From positions 8,122,001-8,186,000 of the forward strand of contig CP053167.1 of NCBI GenBank assembly GCA_014607495.2: DNA of 64,000 bases, in the 5' to 3' direction. Below, piece by piece: positions 28,202-39,588 of the stretch. The first letter of the stretch is position 1; every line of letters begins with the position of its first letter. The notes beneath the pieces are model-generated. The model saw nothing but the letters and a program-made list of their open reading frames with translations, was not told the origin of the DNA and did not search any database. This DNA comes from Carposina sasakii (lineage: Eukaryota; Arthropoda; Insecta; Lepidoptera; Carposinidae). The translations under genes and the position numbers were made by a program.

Positions 28202-29015
28202 AGCACACTCGTACCTTACAAGTTTGTTAACAACTTCACTCGTATCTTACAAAGATATGAGTGAAGCTGTTAACAATTAGCCATATTTCTTTTTGTGTAT
28301 GTGCAATAAAGAATAAGAATAATAATAATAAGAATAAGTTTGACGTTTTTCCATATTGATGTATCCCACTAAAAAGTTCCGTTTTGTGTTTGCGACATCA
28401 GCCTCTTAAGGTTTTTTATAGTGCAAACTTTATATGAGTAGGTACTATTGAATTGAGTAGCAATTTCTTTAGGAACTACTCCTGATAATAATACACAAAA
28501 CTGTGTCTGATAAAAAACCTTATTTCGTTCTTTCGGATTCTTTCTATTTCTAAGGTATAGCTAGAGCGTAAACGGCTTGTCGCATTTGAGCTTGGGTGGT
28601 ATCATTAGACCCGTCTTAGTCGTGAGGTTGACATTGGGTCAACATTTTTCAACAGTCGAGATTTTTCTTTAAATAAATGGGGATATAAGTTTAATCTGAT
28701 AATTGGAAAATAGTATTACTATTGCTAGGTTTACAGACACTGTGACGAGAAGCTAATGTTAGCCAACGATTGGTTTATATTGTGTAATCTACATAAGTGG
28801 TTGCATCTCCTCTATGTGTTTCCTTCATGGTACAGACGTGTCAAACATTGATAACGTACAAAAACTACAACCGGCTCTACAAATACGATATTATGATAAT
28901 GACACTACGCTTGTTGCTTACATTTGCTAACTGTACTGGGGTTACTCAATCGGAACAGAATTTTACTATCTGATTAGATCCCGCGTTCCTCACGTTATGT
29001 CATATAGATGTAACA
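28202..29015. other. Unassigned sequence with a LINE-type tail
   Basis: A GTGCAATAAAGAATAAGAAT run with AATAAT repeats near 28302-28330 looks like a retroelement 3' end. The remaining DNA up to the TTAA target of the next element shows nothing coding. Confidence 0.4.
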
Positions 29016-29578
29016 TTAAGGGCCCCTTCTTCTGAAATTACGTTTTTAGATTCAGTTGTTTTTAAAGAAATCGTCTTTAAAAAAATCGGAAAAAAATATA
29101 TAGAACAGAATTATATTCGAGCTAGTGATTTTTTTGGTTCGAAACAAGTTATTTAACATTTTACTAGATAAAAAAATAATTAGAAGCAAGGTCGATTTTA
29201 AAAGCATTTTGAGTGCTATAAGACTTTGGGAGAAGCAATTTTGATAAAAATTTAACGTTTCAATTGCAAATCAGTTTTCACAGTGATATGATTGGTTAGA
29301 TTTATAATAATAACACTCCAAAATTTTTAATAAAATAAAAACGAGAAAAATGTTTTACCCGCACCGAGTCCCTTCGCGTCAGTGTCCAGTCGGACGTCAT
29401 CGAGGTAGGACCGTACCACTTTTGCTCGTGACCAGATTGTCGATGCGCGCGTAATATTTATTCAGCAATATAACAAAAAAAATACTGTTTTATAATATTT
29501 AAATTAGTTTGTAGTTTTTAACTTAAGTAGTGTAAATAAATAGATAAATTTAGTTAGTGTATTAATTGCTTAACTAAA

Positions 29579-32500
29579 ATGGCAAATAAAAGAAGTAAAA
29601 TAACGAAGAAGAAAAAATCGGATGTGAAGAAACTAAGAAGGAATATTTCGTAAGTAATCTATTCATACCTACCTTTCTTCTTATATTATGTAATTTCAGG
29701 TCATTTTATAATAAAACATTATCAGAATAACAGATACCTGACAAAGACTAGCTAAGTCAGTATGACCACAGAGTACTCAAATAAGTATACATACACTATA
29801 CATGTGAGATGGATGCATGGAAGTAGTGAGCGAGAGGAAATGAGTGCGAGAGAGACGAAAGACAGAACAGTCAGATGGAGATTGAAAGGCAAATTGTGAA
29901 AAGGTGCAATTACGCTCGCAATAAATAACACAGTACATTATCATTTCAGTGCATTGAGATCTCGCACCGAGAAAGGTACTTTCACGTCCAACAAAATCAC
30001 CGATGAGCAACACGCGTAAGAATATTTCATTTATCAGTCTAACAACTAGGTATATACTGAGTGGGTCTTCGATACAATTTAGAAGCTGTATTTTACGTAA
30101 AGCAGACAAAACACTATTATGGCTCCTCTAGTGTCCTCTACATAATCGGCGATTACTAACAATTACAAGCGAGCACGATCATTTTAGAGGGCATACTCAA
30201 TTGCAAGCGCGGGATTTTTTTCAAATCTCGCATAAGTATCGCAGCCAGTATCATAAGTTACTAACTCAAAAAAAATTATAATATGTACCTGTAAATCACA
30301 AGAATGTTAAGCTATGTCACATAATTTTACTAGTTTTTTTAAACTATCAAAAGCAGCCATAGGTTCTTCTAACTTCAAATTAGGAATATATCATAATGGT
30401 CCATTATTTTCAGAGAAATGGAACATGGCAGTAAATCACATTCCGTTGTGGACCTGGATGCAATTAACCTGACTGGCGGATTTGACAATACTGAGTAAGT
30501 TTAGTTTACATGCTTCTTTTTACTTAAAGCTTATTATGATTATTTTACATAAATCCCTTTCATTAGGTACTTGACTGACATTATATTGTTGCAGAAAAAC
30601 TGAAGATTATCCCCTTATCATTGAAGCTGAAAATAAAGAAGAGAAGAAGTTCCAACCAGTATCAGGAAGACGCATCGTAGATCTCAATTACTTGTTTTGT
30701 CAATTACAAGAAAATGCACGTCACAACAACTTATTTGACTGTAAAGTGGGAAATTTTCAGCTAATCGGTGAAAAAAGGATTGGTCTACTATCAGTATTTA
30801 AGTTTGAATGTAACTTTTGTAAACAAATTTGCATTTTAAAATCAGAAGATACTGACACAGCAATTAATGTCAATGTAAATATCGCGGCTACGACTGGCAT
30901 TGTAGCATCAGGGATTGGCTACTCGCAATTCGAAGAACTTTTTTCTGCGATGAATATTCCTGTGTTTTCTACAAATTACTACAGCAAACTCCAGGATAAA
31001 GTATACGAAAGCTGTGAAAAAACAGCAGCGGAATCGATGCAAAATGCTGCTGAAGAAGAAAAAGAATTGGCTATCGCAGAAGGTCGCACTAAAAATGGTA
31101 TAGCAGTAATTGATGTTTACGTCGACGCTTCTTGGTGTGCAAGATCATATGGGTCGAACTACAAGGCTACGTCTGGGACTGCTGCAATTATTGGTAGAAG
31201 AACCGGTAAAATTATTTTTCTAGCGGTAAAAAATAAATACTGCCTCATGTGCGCTCGCGCAGAAAACATAAATGCCACTCCCAAAAAACATAAATGTTTT
31301 AAAAATTTCAGTGGTTCGTCATCTTCTATGGAAGGCGAAATAGTTACCGAAGGGTTTAAATTATCCATCCCGATGTATGGCATAATTTATAGGAGAATGA
31401 TTGCAGATGGAGATGCCTCGACATACGCAAAGGTACTAAAAGCAAATCCATATAAAGAACACAATATTACAGTAGAAAAATTAGAATGTCGAAACCACAT
31501 TTTGAGAAATCTATGTAAAAAATTGCGTAGTATGGTTTCAGAAACTAAATATCCTTTGGCACACCGAAAAACTTTGACGGATCTAAAAATCATGTCCATG
31601 AGGAAAGCCATAGTAAAGTCAATTATACACCTTAATAAATCAGAAATACCGAGAGATGACGCTATAACTGTGCTTCACAATGATATTATCAATTCCGTAG
31701 CACATGCTTACGGTGATCACAGAATGTGTCAAGATTACAACTGTGACAAAGAAAAAGTTAACAGTGACGGATTGAAAATCATTCAAAATTCAACATTTCT
31801 GTTCCGGATAAATTCGATTATTTCGTATGTGGCTGTAAAATCACGAAGTTTAATAGAAAACGTAAATACGAACCTTGTCGAATGTTTTAATAATGTCATT
31901 GCGAAATGTATAGGAGGGAAGAGAATAAATTATGCCCTAAAACGTAGTTACCAAGGGAGGTGTTCCGCTGCGGTGATATCGTTTAACGATAAGTCAGCAA
32001 TATCGCATGTGCTAAACACAGTTACAAATAAAAATCAACTAGTTGGTAAGTTAGCTGAAGTTATTGAAAGGAAAAGGGAAAGAGCCCAGAAAAGAAAGAA
32101 CAACTCAGAACGTCCAGTAAAAAAAATTAGGAAACTGGCAGATCGAAAGCAACATGATTATGGCCCTGCCAGTTTAGACCCAGATATGTCTCAATCTGAA
32201 CTTGAAGTAGCGAAAAAAGAATTTCTTAAAAATTTAGAAACTCTTACTGATGACAGAGACGCGATTGAGCGTAATACGATATTACAAAGAGATAGTAGCG
32301 AATGGCTAGAGATCCGAAAAAACCTAATTACTGCCTCTAATTTCGGTCCTATTTGCAAAAGGCAAGTACAAAAGGACACCGCACCGCTAGTAAAAAATAT
32401 ATTGTATAAAACCAATTTAGCCCATGTTGCAGCCATTGCACATGGTATTGAAAACGAGCAACAAGCATTACAGAAAATACAACAACAAGAAAATGTATCT

Positions 32501-33163
32501 ATTAAGCCCTGTGGACTATTTATAGATAAAGATTACCCGTTCATTGGTGCTACTCCAGATGGGCTTATTGGTGATGACATTGTTGTTGAAGTAAAATGTC
32601 CCTTTTCGGCATCAAAAATTGGTTTAGAAAAAGCTATTGAATGTAATAAAATTCAAATATTAAAATTTAATAAAAAAACATTTACAACAACAATAAATAA
32701 AAACAGTAATTGGTTTTTCCAAGTGCAGGGACAACTGCATGTGACAAGACGCCGGGAGTGTTTATTTGCTATTTGGGCCGGAGAAAAAGAGCCAGTATAC
32801 ATAGAAAAAATTTTAAAAGATGACGTATTTTGGAAATCAAAGATGGAGTCCAAATTAATACAGTTTTACTATAAATGTTTACTCCCGGAAATTGTCAACC
32901 CTAGACATACGCGTGGTATGCCAATAAGAAGTTTAACACTTAAAGAATGTCAATCAATCGACAATAAAGAAAATGAGAAACCTAAACACATTCCTGATCT
33001 GCAACCAGGTCCTAGCTCCAAGCCCGCAGGACAGCGCCCTGAGGACTTTGACCTTGATCCTTTTCTTCGAGTAGACCCGTGTACAAAATTGGGACATAAC
33101 ACATGGGCCGATAAAAATAAACCCGGAACTAGCACACGTCGACTAAATTTTATTGAATTTTAA
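29579..33163 (+). CDS. Four-exon transposase fused to YqaJ/lambda-exonuclease-like nuclease
   Basis: I join four exons: 29579-29649, 29950-30015, 30414-30494 and 30595-33163. Each intron starts GTAAG, ends CAG and lies in phase 2, and the frame stays open to a stop after 928 residues. Exon 1 is lysine-rich, like a nuclear localisation signal. The exon-4 N-terminus has GRRIVDLNYLF and a C-x2-C pair (FECNFC), then the DDE core: D250 in VYVDASW, the K-Y-C-L-M-C cysteine pair, D346 in ADGDAST, C371/H374 (CxxH), and E502 in NLVECFNNVIAK with GGKR after it. A basic linker (about 565-590) leads to the nuclease domain (about 635-835): SSEWLEIRKNLITAS, GATPDG (D728), VVEVKC (E738, K740) and QVQGQLH. 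These are the metal-binding residues of the YqaJ/lambda exonuclease fold. All key residues are present. The start is the first ATG in exon 1; an alternative upstream exon is possible. The splicing is predicted, not observed. Confidence 0.82.
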
Positions 33164-33217
33164 TACAAATAATGTTATATAAACATGTTTTTCTTAATTA
33201 TTTTACTATATGATCCC

Positions 33218-33310
33218 CGCGACTCCGTCCACTTGGACTACAGAAAAAAATAAATGTCATTATTTTCCGAGAAAGGGCTACCGGGATACCGGGTTAAAAA
33301 GTATTGCCTT
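33218..33310 (+). repeat. Family C-like fragment at the 3' side of the transposon
   Basis: CGCGACTCCGTCCACTTGGA, CTACAGAAAAAAATAAATGT and a CCGGG stretch match the start of dispersed family C (compare 9824-9992 and 47490-47530). It lies in the 3' non-coding part of the TTAA element and supplies the first AATAAA (33249-33254) after the transposase stop. Confidence 0.55.
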
Positions 33311-33717
33311 CTTCATGAGTTTGGCAATTATATAATATACAAGAAATTGTTATTAATAATTTTTACTACAATTTTTAATAGTACAACATAACAATCATAA
33401 TTAACAATAACAAACAGTATCACGTCTAAAAACAATCAGAGGATAGCAAATAAAATGTGTCTACTTAGTATCCCCCATCTTATGTTATTGAATTTATCTT
33501 CTTTTATTTAATTATACTGTGGCGTACTCGCCCGTCATCATGCGTCACCCGCACTGCACCGAAGTTTATATCACGATGGCTCCCTCTTGCGAAGCAGGTG
33601 CAAACGGACTCGGTGCGTTAAATACCTAATTCTTCGGGAGAAGGGGCCCTTAACATCTATCCCTGCCTTGTCGCAACTTTAATTAAATGTTATAGGATAT
33701 TGCATGTACTTAACATT

Positions 33718-33825
33718 AACATCTGTCCCCGTTATGCTAATCGTGGCTGTGGGATATCCCTTATGATCCTGCAGTTCAAGCTACCCCATTTCGGAAACAC
33801 AGCCATGTATTTATATTAATGAGAA
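33718..33825 (+). repeat. Dispersed repeat family A
   Basis: TAACATCTGTCCCCGTTATG, GTGGCTGTGGGATAT, GATCCTGCAGTTC and CCCATTTCGGAAACACAGCC follow in order. The TTAA element has its right edge within about 70 bases of this copy, in a related ACATCTATCCC word. Confidence 0.7.
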
Positions 33826-34149
33826 TAGTCTATGTACTTAGATGTTTTACTTATATCCAGTCTTAATATCAGCCGTTTTGATCAACATTTGGATCTTGAT
33901 CATGCAAAGATCTAATAACGCTCCATCTACCGATGACATGACGAGCCGCTTTGACGAATCCGGATGGAACTAATGTGGTCAATTTTAGCGGTGAATTCAC
34001 GACCGCCAGCGCTATATTAAGGATTCTACTCCATTTCCTCGGAGCTTAGCGCGTTCAACTAAAACGGCAATAATAATGAGTTTGATGCATCAATCCAGTG
34101 TTACCATGTACCTATATTAGTAGCTTTAAACCTTGTTTTCGCTGTGCTG
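33826..34149. other. Unassigned intergenic sequence
   Basis: No coding or repeat feature supported. Confidence 0.35.
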
Positions 34150-34345
34150 ATGCGTGTCTTTAATAGAATACATCAGTTGCATCTCCTTCCGTGCATGTCG
34201 TAAGATCTTAGGTGTTAGCAGGCAACTTGTGTCTGATCAATTACGTCTGTCCTAGCTATGCTGAACGTGTGTGGGGTCTCCTTTACGTTCCTAAGGTTCT
34301 GACTACCTACCCTATATCGGGAACACATGCGTGTGTATATGTACC
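34150..34345 (+). repeat. Dispersed repeat family A, longer copy
   Basis: ACATCAGTTGCATCTCCTTC, CGTGCATGTCGTAAG, GGCAACTTGTGTCTGATCA, TTACGTCTGTCC and GTCTCCTTTACG follow the order seen at 10060 and 54170. Confidence 0.65.
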
Positions 34346-35042
34346 TATATATTATATGACTGCAAGCAAGCAACGGCTAACTTCAATTGAAGTTTTACCG
34401 GAAAGTTTCTGGATGAGTCTTTAATTAACTACTCATTTAGATATATATGCCTCTTCAAGTTTCTTATGCCACCTAATACACGTGACGAGAAATTTCAGAT
34501 TAAGAATTCGGGTATGCCAGATACTTTTGCTGTAAGGAGATATATTTATAAGTACGATACTGTCTGCAGCGCCCGCGGTGGGTACTTCACGGAACTATTA
34601 CGAGCTACTTGCGCAACACCACAACTATCTGATCACGTATGACGCGCACACTGTGAAGGCTACTTTCTCTTTGTATGCCATCACTATCTCTTGTGGCATA
34701 TATATTTAAAATATACATGATTGTTGTTTAGAAGAACAACCTCGGGGTCGCACATAGAGTTTACGCTGACGTCTTTACATGCTCTCAAACTCTCGTCGAA
34801 TTAACGTGTAAACAGTAAGTGCCAATTAAAACATTTCGATTAGTTCGAAAAATTTGCCATTCAAGCCCTGAATAAGTCCCACTGGCCCCAACCATTGTTG
34901 AAATGTATCCCTATACGGGACGGGGTGTGTGCATGTTACGAAAGTCACAGGGCACACAGACGGAATGGGCTCGTGGTACTCGTAACATCGTACCACGTTA
35001 ATTTGATTGTAATTCTCTATAAGATCTCTATGATAGACGGAA
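34346..35042. other. Unassigned intergenic sequence
   Basis: No gene is supported. The frames on either strand around 34826-35053 have no recognisable motif. Confidence 0.35.
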
Positions 35043-35150
35043 GACCTAGCCAAGGTCGTAGGTATCGGCTGGATGCAGGTCGCTTTCGACCGGTTGGAGT
35101 GAAGGTGGTTGGGGGAGGCCTATGTTCAGCAGTGGACTGCTCATGGTTGA
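35043..35150 (+). pseudogene. RTE-like LINE ORF2 C-terminus with internal stop
   Basis: The frame reads DLAKVVGIGWMQVAFDRLE, then a TGA stop, then RWLGEAYVQQWTAHG and the natural stop. This is the characteristic end of an RTE ORF2, and a short AATGATGAAT tail follows. The in-frame stop shows it is dead. It retains the DLAKVVG segment that is deleted in the copy at 45648. Confidence 0.8.
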
Positions 35151-38100
35151 AAATAATGATGAATAAACATTAAAGTCCCGTTCATGTTTACAAGATTTGA
35201 TGACCAGATTTGTATAGTGACCTTTAAGTGTACATGCATGAAGAAATTTTTATTAATTTAAAACATTACACAGGATAAGCACAACTATACCTAGAGGGGA
35301 AAGTAAAAATCTTTTTGAGAAATAATGACTTCAAGGAAAGCTTCTAATAATAGCGGAAGATCCCAGTGAATAATATTTTTGTTTTGAGAAAATAGCTCTT
35401 TCCCGGAAAATAATGGTTTTTAATATTTCTCCGTACGTAACAAGTCTCTTTGAAAGTTAAAACTGCATAGTTTTGAGTTTTTGATATCTCGTTTTACTAC
35501 AGTCAGATGAGTTTCTAGGAGACGAGACGAGACGATAACAATTGTTTTACGTTAAATCTCGAAGTAGATAGCCAAAAAGAATTTATGTGATATTATCTCT
35601 CAGTGTTATTAAATCTGTGCTATTGTTATGCAAGTTATATATATGTTCGCTATTTCAAACAACCAGACCATCCTCTCTTGGATAAAAGTGACGTCATCAT
35701 GTGTCGGAACGTATAGAATTGCAATATAACTCTCATAAAACGCAATGCCTTTATATTCATAATTATCACTTGTAAATAGTAAGTAATTTTCATATTTGAA
35801 AAATATTTTTCATTCCCTTTGCGTCCTAGACGGTAATTAACTTGGAAAACCTTTCAAAGACAAGTTTTAGTTAAAATTTTCTAGCAAACATCTAAGCTCC
35901 GCCCGCGGAGAGATTTATTTTAATGAGAATTCATTGACTTCAAATTTAATTTTTTTTTATTACTTGCGAGTGTTTTAATTAAGCGAAAATTTTATAAATA
36001 TGCTACCGCGTTTCAATATCCTAAATAGGTAAATATTCTAATTTAGACCTGTACCTATGTACATTCTAAGGATTTTCTATAATAGTAGTCTTCAAACAGG
36101 TTGGATTCCTGCCCTGACCCTGGATGACCTCGTTCGGGCTAACGACTGCACGATAATACACTTTACGAACAGATATCCGGGATTGGCCCACCACTCATTC
36201 CCGCCTTTGCAACTCCTGTGAGCCAGGATCAACAGAGGCGACCAGAAAAATGCATAACATAGCATCCTATCCATCCAATCCCCGGGGGACCTAACTAGCG
36301 TCTATAAAGCATTAAAACTAATAGAAAAACAGAATGTGAAGTATGAAGATAGGTGTGCTTAATATTATACATTAAGCACTGACTGACAATATTATTACAA
36401 TTGGAACATACGGCTACTTTATGTTACCTATGAGTTATTATGCCAATAATAAGCGTTACGAACAGATAGGCACAGATACTTTAAGACATAGTTAGTGGTA
36501 AAGGTTTAGAAAATATACATATAATATTGAAGCAATATAACAAGTTCACAGTTGTAATTGAAATCACATAATGTACCAACACAGTTTTCTTTACTTGAGA
36601 TTATAGATTCTAAATGAAGAGAACCTTCATCATGTCTAAAGAATTCATATCATCAACTCAAAATAATTCAAATTTCTTGCGACAAAAAAATAAAGAACTC
36701 ATCCACATAACGTTAAGGGGAAAAGGTTAAGGTACAATGCAACTGTTGGATTGATTTGGAAATTGTATATAACCGCAAGCTACATAATATACTTGAAAGG
36801 CAAAGAATGCAAAATGTGATTATGAACAAAGCTGAAGTTGGCCAGCCGCCAGACAACCAGATGCGTAATTTGGCTGATTGATGAATGGCATAGTATTAAA
36901 AATGTGCATGTTTACACATCTGGACCTCGGTACAAAGTGCAATAATTATTTTTATGTGTTTTCTCTAGAAAATTCATTTTTAGAGAACGCGAGCGACATT
37001 GCCAAGAATATGGAAAACCGATGTAATTGTCTTAAAAATTTGAAGAAGGGCTACTTCTTCAAATTTTTATTTAAATTTATTATGGGCACAATGTCTGTTG
37101 AAGATCACAAACGTTTTATTAGCCTAGGTCTGCAGTTTATCATAAATAGTTCTGGCACTAAAGTATACCCCGCAAAATGTTAATTGAAAATATATCTATT
37201 AAGGTCCCGTAGCAGATCACTTTTCAACAGATTTCTAGGTATTTCTATAGATACAAGTTTACCTACCATATTTGAACTATAAAATGCCTTTCTACATTTC
37301 ACTTTATGTAACTAGGTACTTACCTTGACAACAGTCTAACTATTTCTTTAGAAATTTTCCCCTCTAGACCAAAAGAAGTATTTTATTTTATTAAGGTCAG
37401 CGTTACGTAAATAATAAGTTATAAATAACTCCGAAGGGTAAATGGCTCGAAAGTACCTTTGTAACAAGAAAATGTGTTAGGAACTTAAACCTACTCTTAC
37501 GGTATAGTACTTCTGATATTCTTGTTAGAGAACTAATTTTATACCTAGCCAAAGGACGACGATAACGGGTACAAGTAGGTATCTATAGTATCAATTCTAA
37601 GCATTAGTTTTCTATTTGTCATACATAAATTCACGGGACTACATAGTCCCGATTCTTTGAGAGGCGTGCATCGGACCTTACCACGAAATTACCGTGGTTT
37701 GTGAGTTTGGATGGATAACGTGTGTAAATACCTACCCTACCATCCATGGGATATACTTACGTCATCGAGATTCCTATAATGTTTCAATGTGTCAACACTC
37801 CGAAAGCGTTCATTAATGTTCCGCACCTAACAAATGTTACGCCCACTATTCTATAGGTACCTACTATATGTTCGAGCAATAGCTCCTTATCCGGGGAAAA
37901 TAATTGTAACCTTACTACAAACATACATAATATTCCGTTAAAATACACAACAGTGTTGCGGTTACTCCATGAAGGAAGTACAATGAAGAGATGAGAAAAT
38001 CAAGTTACATTCTGAGACTACCAAAGTTTGACTACGTAGCGTAGTAAAAACATCAATGGCTTAGAATTTTCCTACCACGAAAGTCTACCCTTTATTTATT

Positions 38101-38472
38101 AATTTATTATTCTTTAAACAATCTAAAACTTAAAATTAGGTACATTGTATGGTTACAACAGGCCCCGTATGTGGTTATAATACCTTCCCTGAAGAAAATT
38201 TGGCAACACACACAAACCAGCCACTTTCATTTAATTAAAGTCCAATCAATATCACCACGAACTGTCAAAAAAGATGCGAGGTCTTGTCTTCTGCCCGTCA
38301 CTAACCGTATTTTCTATGAACAAACGTTGTAGCGCCACCTCCACCTTCTTCTTCCTTTATGAGTTTGTTACCTCAACATCAAGGCGAATTATTTACTCAA
38401 ATCTGGATTTAATCAATTAAGTTTTAGGGCTTTTTGGCGAATAATCCGATATCCAACAAGGAAAGAGCTCAA
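35151..38472. other. Long unassigned AT-rich stretch
   Basis: About 3.3 kb without a supported gene. The only details worth noting are a perfect small hairpin GGGACTACATAGTCCC near 37635 and a block at 36084-36290 that is richer in G+C, ends CCCCGGGGGACC and is likely an old repeat fragment. Confidence 0.4.
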
Positions 38473-38850
38473 TATAGGGTGTTTTTTCGTTGCCACCCTT
38501 AACGAAGGGTACGTACTCTATAGATCAAATAATATAAGTTTATGCCAAAAAAAATCTGGGAAAAATATATATATTTTTTAATTAATCAGTTGAACGGGCG
38601 AAATTTATAGTGTCCAGTATTTATGCTAGTTTTTTCATAGACAGATATTAATTATTTCTCGTGAAAAAGTCTTGCTACGCGCGTCTATGTTCATTTATGC
38701 AGAAAAACGCAGTCTATTTACTCAACTTTGGACCCTAATATCTTGGGAACCAGACACTTCCCAGGTATGCTTCCATGGAGAAAAATGATCGTGATGATGA
38801 GGAGATTCCGTAGTTTTCGGGAACGTTGACAAACAAAAATACCCTGTATA
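38473..38850. repeat. Putative MITE with TATAGGGT-type ends
   Basis: TATAGGGTGTTTTTTCGTTG at the left and, inverted at the right, TATACAGGGTATTTTTGTTT. The arms are about 25 bases and imperfect. About 380 bp, with no coding capacity. Confidence 0.45.
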
Positions 38851-39045
38851 AGCTTAGCTATATTTAGACTGTCCTATTTTCGAGCCAAAATGATAAACAT
38901 GTTTGAGACAACTACCTACCTATTATAGGTATTTTGATGGTTTCTAATTTTAGATCATTGACTAACGGTAAGATTTTTATATCTAATTTATAATTTATAT
39001 CTAGTATAATAGTATTTGAAGTTTAGGCCCACATGTAGTAAATGC
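38851..39045. other. Unassigned AT-rich sequence
   Basis: Nothing recognised. TTTTGATGGTTTCTAATTTT near 38933 resembles the flank CTAGAAACCATCG at 39589 in inverted form, so an older element may enclose the next one. Confidence 0.3.
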
Positions 39046-39049
39046 TTAA

Positions 39050-39584
39050 CTCTTTCAGTCTTGGTAGTTAGTGTTACTAACCACCTATTTCTGATTTTTT
39101 TTATTAAAATCTATGCCATCTACATATAATCGGTTGAACTATCATGTAAGTTCGATTCATGCTTGACAAGATACGACCGAATATACCGCCAAATGAAGGA
39201 ATGACAACTCAATTTAGTTGAATTGAATATTGCACTTACGTAATTTTAATTGCGTGTTTTATAAAAAAAATAACAGGTAAGTAAGTAAGCTTTTATCTTC
39301 AATGTTTTTTTATTAACTTTATTCTCATTTATCTGTTTTATATATATTTACGTGAAATTACTATTACTCTTAAGTTTTTTGCAGTGTATTCACATTGAAA
39401 TGCATAAATCATCATTAATTAGTTTGTATCAATAGTCATGGTGGTTAGTGTCACTAACCACCTCATCTTTCGAAAACCTTAATAATTTTTTTTCCTACTT
39501 TTTATGATTTTTTTATTGAAATAATGCCAAAACTTACATATATATGTTAAAAATATTCTTGATCTAAAAGCGTAACTGAAAGAG
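39050..39584. mobile_element. TTAA-flanked MITE with internal palindromes
   Basis: The ends are CTCTTTCAGT and its complement ACTGAAAGAG. TTAA duplications lie at 39046-39049 and 39585-39588. A GGTTAGTGTTACTAACC palindrome (near 39066-39082) and GTGGTTAGTGTCACTAACCA (near 39441-39460) lie toward each end. 535 bp, no frame. TTAA targets are used by piggyBac and Kolobok transposases. Its termini differ from those of the autonomous element at 29020, so that element is not an obvious source of its transposase. Confidence 0.7.
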
Positions 39585-39588
39585 TTAA

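Larger units (their letters stand above)
29020..33649 (+). mobile_element. TTAA-flanked autonomous DNA transposon, Kolobok-like
   Basis: The ends are GGGCCCCTTCT at 29020 and its complement AGAAGGGGCCC ending at 33649, with a weaker match continuing to GAA. TTAA flanks both sides (29016-29019 and 33650-33653). A subterminal GCACCGAGTCC word occurs near 29364 and inverted near 33616. The 4,630-bp element carries one spliced gene for a DDE transposase with a nuclease domain. TTAA target duplication plus a transposase with D, D, CxxH and E motifs points to the Kolobok superfamily; piggyBac also uses TTAA but has a different transposase. Clean ends and an intact gene suggest a possibly active copy. 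Confidence 0.8.

Noticed and set aside
30692..30694. Start of the transposase at 30692
   Set aside because: The codon there is TTG, not ATG, and the frame is open upstream to a good splice acceptor at 30595; the real start is most likely in exon 1.
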